From an uncultured Lachnospiraceae bacterium (GTDB lineage Bacteria > Bacillota > Clostridia > Lachnospirales > Lachnospiraceae), in the NCBI GenBank assembly GCA_900539175.1, contig UQAW01000066.1, forward strand, positions 1 through 21,938: DNA of 21,938 nt, written 5' to 3'. Position 1 is the first letter of the stretch, and each line of letters starts with the position of its first letter. Both the position numbers and the translations under genes were made by a program. This document shows, piece by piece, positions 15,798 through 21,938 of the stretch. The notes beneath the pieces were generated by a model. It had not been told where the DNA came from. It did no database searches and saw only the letters and a program-made list of their open reading frames with translations.

Positions 15798-15826
15798 TTT
15801 GTCGTATAATACAATAATTTGTCGAA
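15798..15826 (+). promoter_or_regulatory. Two direct Spo0A-like boxes upstream of the sortase operon
   Basis: TTTGTCGAA at 15818-15826 matches the known Spo0A box consensus exactly. TTTGTCGTA at 15798-15806 matches at 8 of 9 positions, in the same orientation, 20 bp upstream. The first box overlaps a TATAAT at 15805-15810 that lacks a good -35. Relative to the downstream promoter (-10 at 15868-15873) the boxes lie roughly 55 to 80 bp upstream of the start point. Function is inferred from the motif only. Confidence 0.45.
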
Positions 15827-15844
15827 ATATGCGATTGATTCCTA

Positions 15845-15873
15845 TTGCCTGCACAAGACAACAAGTATATAAT
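15845..15873 (+). promoter_or_regulatory. Probable sigma-A promoter of the sortase operon
   Basis: TTGCCT (15845-15850), a 17-bp spacer and TATAAT (15868-15873) form a plausible housekeeping promoter. Transcription would start near 15880, about 130 nt before the sortase start. Confidence 0.6.
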
Positions 15874-15874
15874 C

Positions 15875-15926
15875 ATAAAGGTTGCAGTGCGGCAACTTTA
15901 TTGAGCGATGTCTGCCACCTTTTTAT
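15875..15926 (+). promoter_or_regulatory. Leader hairpins, possible attenuator before the sortase gene
   Basis: GTTGC/GGCAAC (15881-15896) forms a small hairpin. An alternative longer stem pairs AAAGGTTGCAG (15877-15887) with CTGCCACCTTT (15912-15922) and runs into TTTTTA. The two share bases and exclude each other, as in an attenuator. If transcription begins at 15880 the longer stem loses part of its 5' arm, so this is tentative. I could not match it to a known riboswitch. Confidence 0.3.
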
Positions 15927-16008
15927 CAGAAAATTTAAATATCTATAGGTATGGTCTTATAGGAGAATCAGAACAGGCGGTTACGAAAGGATGCAGGGAT
16001 ATAGAAAG

Positions 16009-16761
16009 ATGCGAAAAAGAAAGAGAAAAGCTGTCAGTATCCTTTCGGTATTACTGATTGGTGTGGGACTTGCGTTTTGCTATCGGGAGCCGGTTTTGTA
16101 CCAGGTCCGTCATCAGATACACAGGTTCCGAAAGTTGTGGGAAGCGGAATCAGCCCCGGGGGAAGCGGTCGATTTTACATACTGGCAGAGCAAAAATCCG
16201 GATGTCTGCGCCTGGATACGGGTGCCGGGGACGGAAATTGATTACCCGGTCCTGCAAAGTGAAACAGAGTCAGATGATTACTATCTGAGTCATGACATTG
16301 AGAAAGAATCCAATCTTTACGGGGCGATTTACATAGAAAAAATAAACAGTAAAGCATTCACGGATCCGAATACCGTGATCTACGGGCACAACATGCGCGA
16401 CGGCACGATGTTCGGTTCCCTGAAGAAATTTACGGAGAAAGACTTCTTTGAAAAACATGACAGTTTCACGGTTTATCTGCCGGGGGAGACGAGAGAATAT
16501 AAGATTGTCGCGGCATACCGCTATCCGGCCGAACACCTGCTGACGTCTTTTGACTTTGGAACCCCGGAAGGGGCAGATGACTACTTTCAGAAGATCCCCG
16601 GATTTGTACAGGATACGGGCGGTTATCTGAGAGCGGGGATTTCGATTCAGGCACCGCTTGTAACACTTTCAACCTGTACACCAGACGATGCATCCATGCG
16701 TTACCTGGTGCAGGGAGTGCTTACAGAAAACACAAAAGAGGAGGGAACACGAAAAGAATGA
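16009..16761 (+). CDS. srtB: Class B sortase
   Basis: This is a membrane-anchored cysteine transpeptidase that would cleave a sorting signal and attach a protein to peptidoglycan or to another subunit. The 250-aa product has a basic N-terminus (MRKRKRK) and a single membrane segment (about residues 8-23). The sortase B core carries YGHNMRDGTMFGSL with His127, LVTLSTCTPDD with the nucleophile Cys223, and ASMRYLV with Arg231. ATG 16009 has AGGGA 9 nt upstream. An in-frame ATG at 15991 has AAAGG directly abutting it with no spacing, so I prefer the shorter form. The stop overlaps the next start in an ATGA. No NPxTN-type substrate is visible in the window; its natural substrate is unknown. Confidence 0.93.
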   Translation: MRKRKRKAVSILSVLLIGVGLAFCYREPVLYQVRHQIHRFRKLWEAESAPGEAVDFTYWQSKNPDVCAWIRVPGTEIDYPVLQSETESDDYYLSHDIEKESNLYGAIYIEKINSKAFTDPNTVIYGHNMRDGTMFGSLKKFTEKDFFEKHDSFTVYLPGETREYKIVAAYRYPAEHLLTSFDFGTPEGADDYFQKIPGFVQDTGGYLRAGISIQAPLVTLSTCTPDDASMRYLVQGVLTENTKEEGTRKE

Positions 16762-17405
16762 TGAACAATTACTGGAACTATGCAAAAGAAAAGCGGCGGC
16801 AGCTCGGCATGCTGGCCGTTTTTCTATGGATGCTGGCCGCATCCGGCATCCTTTTACTGCCCCATGTGGCCGAGCAGTGGAGCCATGACCGGGAGATCGG
16901 GACACTGCACCTGATCCTTGGGCTGGTCCTGGGAACTGCCGGGACCGCAGGAGCAGTATGGATGATAAAAACCGTCTGCCGGAAGCGCGGCAGAGACTGG
17001 AAGCGGGAACTGATCCGGTGGTCTGTCCTGTATCTTGCAGTACAGGCAGCGGCAGGCGTGATACAGGGCGGAGCCGGGGCGCTTCTTTACCGGAATGGTT
17101 TTGCTTCTTATGAGGACACCAAACAGATTCTCTATTTCGCAGACGGCGTCTGGCAGAACCTGTTTCGGATGTTCTTTTTCTTTTGCCTTACCTGCCATCT
17201 ATCCGGCAGGCCTTTGAAAAAAGGGATCAAAAAAGCGGGAACAACAGTCCCTGCGGCACTTGTACTGTACGCTGCCGCCGCCGCCCTCTCCTGCCTTGGA
17301 AGCGGGACGGCTGCAAAGACTGTGCAGGTCCTGTGGGAGACGGTATCCCTGATCCTTACCATAACAATCTGCCAGACCATACACAGGAGGAACGAAGATG
17401 CATAA
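16758..17405 (+). CDS. Polytopic membrane protein of unknown function
   Basis: The 215-aa product has a short basic cytoplasmic N-terminus (NYAKEKRRQ). Five to six hydrophobic segments follow, at roughly residues 17-35, 48-70, 86-110, 132-148, 162-181 and 190-205. Basic residues cluster between segments (KTVCRKRGRDWKRE, SGRPLKKGIKK), as expected for inside loops. I recognise no domain. It starts in an ATGA overlap with the sortase stop; a second ATG follows directly and could be the true start. It ends in an 8-nt overlap with the RHS protein start, so the three genes are translationally coupled. Its place between a sortase and a large exported protein suggests a role in export, anchoring or assembly of that protein, which is inference. 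Confidence 0.8.
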   Translation: MMNNYWNYAKEKRRQLGMLAVFLWMLAASGILLLPHVAEQWSHDREIGTLHLILGLVLGTAGTAGAVWMIKTVCRKRGRDWKRELIRWSVLYLAVQAAAGVIQGGAGALLYRNGFASYEDTKQILYFADGVWQNLFRMFFFFCLTCHLSGRPLKKGIKKAGTTVPAALVLYAAAAALSCLGSGTAAKTVQVLWETVSLILTITICQTIHRRNEDA

Positions 17406-20400
17406 AAAACGAAGATGGGGAAAACGAATCCTGGCGATCTTACTGACCGCAGCACTGCTGTCCGATACCAATACCGTGGTGCTTGCGGAAGAAATCAGGG
17501 ACCAGGTAATAAAAATCCAGGAGGAATACCAGCAGGAACACGCCTGGCAGAAACAGCTTCAGGAAATAGAAACACAGGTCCTGCCCGGACAGACCGAAGG
17601 AGACCTGGAAAAACCAGAGGAAGCGTCTGATTCAGACGGAGGAGCAGAACAGCAGGAACAGCCCCCGGTATCCCTCCGGCTTCCGGATACGGCGTGCCAT
17701 ACCGATGACCAGGAAGCAGAACTGGAAGGACGCTATGGAGAACCGGTAGAAATCGACGAACATAAAAAAGTCTATCAGGCAGACGCCACCCACTATGTGA
17801 CCCGGATCACTTCCGAAGCCAACACCTGCCGGACAGAAGACGGGGAAGAAACACAGACCGATCTGACCCTGGTACCAAGAGACCAGGACACCGGGGAACT
17901 CTGTGAGATGCCGACCGAAGAACAGATCCGAAGCACAGACCTTGCCATCGTCTACACACCGAAAGCAAGCGGCCTGGAGGTCCGGCTTCCGGCAAATGTC
18001 ACAGAGACAGAAGGGATCTGCATCTCCAGTCAGGAACATACATTGGAACTCTTCCCCGAAGAAGGAACCTTCGGGAATGCCACGGTCCGGGAGAACGCCC
18101 TGCTCTACAACCAGGTGCAGGAAGAGACGGATGTCCAGTATACGGTGGGTACCACAGGCATAAAGGAAGACATCATCCTGAACCAGTGGACAGGACAGCA
18201 TACCTTCCGGTACACCTTTGATGGAAAGGGCTATGAAGCAGAAGCATCCGCCAACCAGATCCTCATCCGGGAAAAAGGGAAGGAAGAGATTCTGTTTGTA
18301 TTATCCGCCCCCGTTATGGTGGATGCGGGCGGTCAGGAAAGCCGGGAAATTGAAGTTTCCCTGGAACGGGAAGGAGACCGCTTCCAGGTAACCATAGACG
18401 CGGACGAAACATGGCTCTCCGAAGACGGACGCACATACCCGGTGAAGATCGACCCCACGGTCACAGTACCCACAGAAAGCCTGATCGAGGTTACCACCAG
18501 TACCGTACACGGCACCTACCAGGGAGAAGGATACGGATATGCAGGCTACATTACCAGCAAAATGACAGGCGTGCCGGGGGCAAAAGATATCGGGCGCAGC
18601 CGCATGTATTACGCCGTCAATTACGACTTTGCAGGCAGCATTCCGAAAGAGGCCCGGATCGACAGTGCCACGCTGGATGTTTACCAGTATGTACAGTATC
18701 CCCAGACCAATGCCACCTTTGCCTGCTACCGGATCAATGCGCCGTGGAAGGCAGGCAGCCTGACCTGGGACAGCTCCGTCGTCCTGCCGCTGGAACCCTC
18801 CGGGGAGAACTGCACCTCCGGGGCAAAACACGGGATGCACCACTTTGATATCCGGGAGACCGTGAACAACTGGGTACAGGGAACCGCCCCGAACTACGGC
18901 CTGGTCGTGATGGCGACCGATGAAAGCGCCTATGGCGGCGCCTTCTATACCCCCTACTCCACAGGAACGGAAGGACAAAGTGACTTCAGCTGGGATAAAA
19001 GACCAGGCATCACCATCCACTGGAGCGTACCGGACCCGGTCGATGAAAACTACGGGGTCGATGACACCACCGTAAACCTTCGCAGCATGATCCTGACAGA
19101 CAGAAACGGAAAACTACAGTTCCAGGGCGTGTTTGCGGACGGAACCGCCGCCCCCGGCTCCATCGTCGGCTATACGCTGAACGACCCCGCAAAAAATTAC
19201 GCCGGAGCCGCCTATGCAGGATACTCCTACAAGTACCCGGACAGCTCCGGATTTGACAGCGCCTTTGAAAAAGGAACCACAACATACAAAGACAAACTGG
19301 GAAACTGGCAGACCCTGTATCCCTTCACCGCCCCGGACTTCAACGTCCCCTACCGGATCAAAGCACAGGCGGTAAAAGGCGGGAAGGCAGGAAAAGAAAA
19401 CACCAGCGAAGACTTTGTCATCTACAAAGTGACCAGGTACGATACCCTGCCGAAGATCGCGAACTATTACGGCGTCCCCCTGGCACAGATCATGTATGAC
19501 AACCGGGTACAGGACATGCTCCTGGTGGAAAACAATACCCTGTTCATCCGCAACCCGAAAAAAAATGCCACGGTCCCGTATAACCCCCCGGCACTTGACG
19601 ATGACGAAAAAGCCAGGATCGATGCCGCACTGATGGGAAGGGGACTTCACTGTGAATTCGGCTTTGAGCCGGTAAACCTGAATACCGGGAACTTCTACCT
19701 GAACCGGACCGACGTCACCATCCCGGACTATACCGGCGATTTTGCGATCGAGCGCAATTACAACTCCAAAGGGGCAGGACGAAACAGCGTCTTCGGAAGA
19801 GGGTGGTCCTTTGCCTACACCGAACAGCTCAGTAAGGCGGCGGACGGAAGCATCCGCTATACAAGGGATGACGGAAGCGTCCTGATCTTTACAGAAGAAA
19901 ACGGAGCCTACAAAAGCCCGGACGGATACGGACTCACACTGGAGAAACAGAAAATCCGGGAAAACACCTGGGATTTCGGGGCGGGAGAAGAAACCTACCC
20001 GGTCTATACCTACACCATCACCGACAGGGAACATACGGTTAAGACCTTTGACTGCTTCGGAATGCTGGCCTCCATCTGCGATGAAAAGGGAAACCAGACC
20101 ACACTGGTCTACGATGAGAACCAAAACCTGACAAAGATCCAGTCCCCGGCGGGAACCGAATACCAGATCAAAACCAGCGAAGAAGGCTATATCACAGCGG
20201 TCGGACTTCCAAACGGAAGCAGCCTCTCCTACACCTATGATGAAGAAGGCAACCTGGTCTCCTACACCGACGCAAACGGCGCCCTCACCCGCTATGAATA
20301 CGATGAACAGCACCGGATGACCGCCTGGTATGACGGAAACGGCGCCCGGATCGTATGGAATGCATATGATCCGGAAGGAAGGGTGATCCGCCAGACCGAT

Positions 20401-20880
20401 GCAAACGGGGCGGTCTCAACCCTGGCCTACGGCGAAGGGACCACAACAACCACCGACGCCAACGGAAACCAGACCATATATACCTTCGACGACACCTGCC
20501 GGACAGTCAAAATCACAAACCCAGACGGGACCACAAGAAGCATGGACTACAACAGCCAGAACCTCCTTGCCTCAGAAACCGATGAACTGGGACACACGAC
20601 GGCCCACCAGTATGACAAAGACGGGAATGAGATCTGCGAGACCCGCTTTGACGGCGCTGTCCGTACCTGGAACTATGACCAGGACCACCACGTCACGGAA
20701 GCTGTCGGCTATGACGGGGTCGTCACGGAATACACCTATGACAGATACGGAAACCTGGAAACCATCACCATAGACGGAAACCTGCAGGCCAGCTACCAGT
20801 ACGACCACCAGGGAAGGATCAAAAGCAGTACCGATGCAACGGCAATACGACCGCCTATACCTATACCGGGGCAAACCTGA
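17398..20880 (+). CDS. Secreted DNRLRE / LysM-like / RHS (YD-repeat) protein, 5' part up to a frameshift
   Basis: The 1160-aa frame begins with a signal peptide (basic HKKRRWGKR, core ILAILLTAALL, likely cut after VVLA near residue 30). An acidic Glu/Gln-rich region follows. Residues about 357-540 form a DNRLRE-type carbohydrate-module-like region with LDVYQYV, WKAGSLTWDSS, FDIRETVNNWVQG and NYGLVVMATDE. Residues about 675-715 are LysM-like (TRYDTLPKIANYYGV). Residues about 748-830 are the RHS entry domain, DUF6531-like (NLNTGNFYLNRTD, RNYNSKG, FGRGWSF). YD repeats (YTYDEEGNLVSYTDANG and similar) run to the end. AGGAGG lies 7 nt before ATG 17398. The last 15 or so residues (ATAIRPPIPIPGQT) are out of frame, because one base is missing near 20837. 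Strong preference for C-ending codons contrasts with the cob operon. It is probably a cell-surface or secreted polymorphic-toxin-like shell that lost its C-terminal end. Confidence 0.9.
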   Translation: MHKKRRWGKRILAILLTAALLSDTNTVVLAEEIRDQVIKIQEEYQQEHAWQKQLQEIETQVLPGQTEGDLEKPEEASDSDGGAEQQEQPPVSLRLPDTACHTDDQEAELEGRYGEPVEIDEHKKVYQADATHYVTRITSEANTCRTEDGEETQTDLTLVPRDQDTGELCEMPTEEQIRSTDLAIVYTPKASGLEVRLPANVTETEGICISSQEHTLELFPEEGTFGNATVRENALLYNQVQEETDVQYTVGTTGIKEDIILNQWTGQHTFRYTFDGKGYEAEASANQILIREKGKEEILFVLSAPVMVDAGGQESREIEVSLEREGDRFQVTIDADETWLSEDGRTYPVKIDPTVTVPTESLIEVTTSTVHGTYQGEGYGYAGYITSKMTGVPGAKDIGRSRMYYAVNYDFAGSIPKEARIDSATLDVYQYVQYPQTNATFACYRINAPWKAGSLTWDSSVVLPLEPSGENCTSGAKHGMHHFDIRETVNNWVQGTAPNYGLVVMATDESAYGGAFYTPYSTGTEGQSDFSWDKRPGITIHWSVPDPVDENYGVDDTTVNLRSMILTDRNGKLQFQGVFADGTAAPGSIVGYTLNDPAKNYAGAAYAGYSYKYPDSSGFDSAFEKGTTTYKDKLGNWQTLYPFTAPDFNVPYRIKAQAVKGGKAGKENTSEDFVIYKVTRYDTLPKIANYYGVPLAQIMYDNRVQDMLLVENNTLFIRNPKKNATVPYNPPALDDDEKARIDAALMGRGLHCEFGFEPVNLNTGNFYLNRTDVTIPDYTGDFAIERNYNSKGAGRNSVFGRGWSFAYTEQLSKAADGSIRYTRDDGSVLIFTEENGAYKSPDGYGLTLEKQKIRENTWDFGAGEETYPVYTYTITDREHTVKTFDCFGMLASICDEKGNQTTLVYDENQNLTKIQSPAGTEYQIKTSEEGYITAVGLPNGSSLSYTYDEEGNLVSYTDANGALTRYEYDEQHRMTAWYDGNGARIVWNAYDPEGRVIRQTDANGAVSTLAYGEGTTTTTDANGNQTIYTFDDTCRTVKITNPDGTTRSMDYNSQNLLASETDELGHTTAHQYDKDGNEICETRFDGAVRTWNYDQDHHVTEAVGYDGVVTEYTYDRYGNLETITIDGNLQASYQYDHQGRIKSSTDATAIRPPIPIPGQT

Positions 20881-21914
20881 CCGGGATTACAGATCCCCTC
20901 GGCAGCCATACATCCATCACCTATGATGCACACGGACAGAAAACAACCGTCACAGACCCCCTCGGCAGAACCGCTGCTTACCGCTACGATGCAGAGGGAA
21001 GGACCCTCAGCGAGACCACACCGGAAGGCGACACCACCGCCTACACCTATGACGCTTCCGGCAATGTCACGGCAGTGACCGACGGCAACGGAAACACCGT
21101 CACCTTCGGCTACGACCCCATGGGAAACAAAACCTCCGCCGGAAACGGCGCCGGGGGAACCTACACCTACGCCTATGACGGATGCGGCAACCTGCTGGAA
21201 CTTACCGATGCAGAAGGACATACCACCACTTACCGGTACAATGAGCGGGGAATGCTCCTGTCAGAAACCGATGCGGCAGGTGATACCAGGACCTACACCT
21301 ATGACGCCCTGGGCAACCTCTTAAGCGAGACCGATGAGCGGGGGGCAGCCACCACCTATACCTATGACTATACACAGGACCAGACCGCATCCATCACCGA
21401 TGCGGCAGGAGGGACCGTCACCTACACCTACCGGGAAGGAGGCCTGCCCGAAAAAATCAGCTACCCCGGAGACACATGGGAAGCCTACACCTATGACACC
21501 CTGGGAAGAACCGTGTCCATGACCGATGAAGGCGGCCTGAAAACCACCTATACCTACGATGCAAACGGAAACCTCCTGACGGAAAACACACAGGGGCTTG
21601 TGACCGCCTACACCTATGATGCACAAAACCGGAGGACCTCTGTCACGGATCCGGAAGGCGCAGTCACCCGCTATGCCTATGACGCAGCCGGAAACCTGGA
21701 AACAATCACCGATGCCAGAGGCAATACGACCACCTGCTGCTGCGGCAGCGACGGAAGGCTGCTGTCCGTGACCGACGCCCTGGGAAATAAAACCACCTTT
21801 ACCTACGACCACAACGGAAACACAGCCGGCTATACCGACGCAGCCGGAAACACAGGAACCACCACCTACAACTCCCAGAACCGTGGTGCTATGTCAAGAA
21901 AAAGTACAAATTAA
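20838..21914 (+). pseudogene. 3' part of the RHS gene in the shifted frame, truncated at the right
   Basis: From AAC 20838 the YD-repeat coding continues in the next frame with no stop until 21912-21914. It reads GNTTAYTYTGANLTG and then more than ten further repeats such as YTYDALGNLLSETDERG. Supplying one G to make GAT GGC AAC at 20833-20840 would join it to the upstream frame and give the usual TDGNGN repeat. An internal ATG at 21075 could open a 279-aa frame, but it has no ribosome binding site and sits in the middle of a repeat. The last 10 codons (RGAMSRKSTN) are not RHS-like; they come from AT-rich sequence that begins near 21882. The beta-cage closing region and any C-terminal effector domain are missing. 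Confidence 0.82.
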
Positions 21915-21938
21915 ATATAACCAATTTTCTTCTCTTGG
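21882..21938. mobile_element. Probable end of an inserted element at the right edge
   Basis: The GC-rich RHS repeat coding stops mid-repeat after TYNSQN, and the sequence changes abruptly to AT-rich DNA containing GGTGCTATGTCAAGAAAAAG. Read on the other strand this gives TACTTTTTCTTGACATAGCACC, similar in style to the terminal inverted repeats of some insertion sequences. Only 57 nt are visible, with no transposase, so the class cannot be named. A deletion junction is the alternative. Confidence 0.35.

Noticed and set aside
18301..20313. Long minus-strand ORFs (239 and 399 aa) opposite the RHS gene
   Set aside because: They mirror the codon-biased RHS coding strand, lack ribosome binding sites and show no recognisable domain.
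21075..21914. Independent 279-aa RHS gene starting at ATG 21075
   Set aside because: The ATG lies mid-repeat without a ribosome binding site, and homologous coding in the same frame extends back to the frameshift at about 20837.
21881..21938. Group II intron 5' end at the RHS break
   Set aside because: The sequence after the break (GTGGTGCTATG) does not match the GTGYG start of group II introns, and too little is visible.

Overview
The window looks like a chromosome segment of a gut-type Firmicute of class Clostridia, probably family Lachnospiraceae. The grounds are the strong AGGAGG-type ribosome binding sites, the moderate GC content, an anaerobic (CbiD/CbiG) cobalamin route, a class B sortase, Spo0A-like boxes and the style of the intergenic repeats. 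The genus cannot be fixed from the sequence alone. All genes I accept are on the + strand.

Layout. (1) 1-2416 is a CRISPR array of 37 identical 30-bp repeats and 36 complete spacers; it probably continues to the left, and no cas gene is in the window. (2) 2431-2637 is the C-terminal remnant of a Fic-family protein, directly against the last repeat. (3) 2748-3000 is a control region: a consensus promoter, a cobalamin riboswitch with a visible kissing-loop match, and a terminator with a competing antiterminator. (4) 3039-15105 is a tightly packed 11-gene operon for corrin-ring synthesis: cbiD, cbiL, cbiF, cbiG, cbiH, a three-domain cbiJ-cbiE-cbiT fusion, cbiA, cbiB, cobD, cbiP, cbiC. It ends at a terminator. 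(5) 15203-15365 is a long imperfect hairpin (MITE-like or a structured RNA). A 77-aa protein of unknown function follows, with its own terminator. (6) 15798-15926 is a promoter region with two Spo0A-like boxes. It precedes a coupled three-gene operon: sortase B, a polytopic membrane protein, and a secreted DNRLRE/LysM/RHS (YD-repeat) protein. The RHS gene is broken by a one-base frameshift near 20837. It is cut again near 21882, where AT-rich foreign-looking sequence begins.

How it works together. The cob operon covers nearly all steps from precorrin-2 (cobalt-sirohydrochlorin) to adenosylcobinamide phosphate. The ring methylases, ring-contraction hydrolase, reductase, methylmutase and both amidases are here, along with the aminopropanol-phosphate branch (CobD, CbiB). 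Cobalt chelatase, corrinoid adenosyltransferase and CobU/CobS/CobT are not in the window. The riboswitch should shut the operon off by premature termination when cobalamin is plentiful. The sortase-membrane protein-RHS cluster looks like a separate envelope or secretion module with different codon use. The CRISPR array at one end and the broken RHS gene at the other mark accessory, mobile-element-exposed flanks around a conserved metabolic core.
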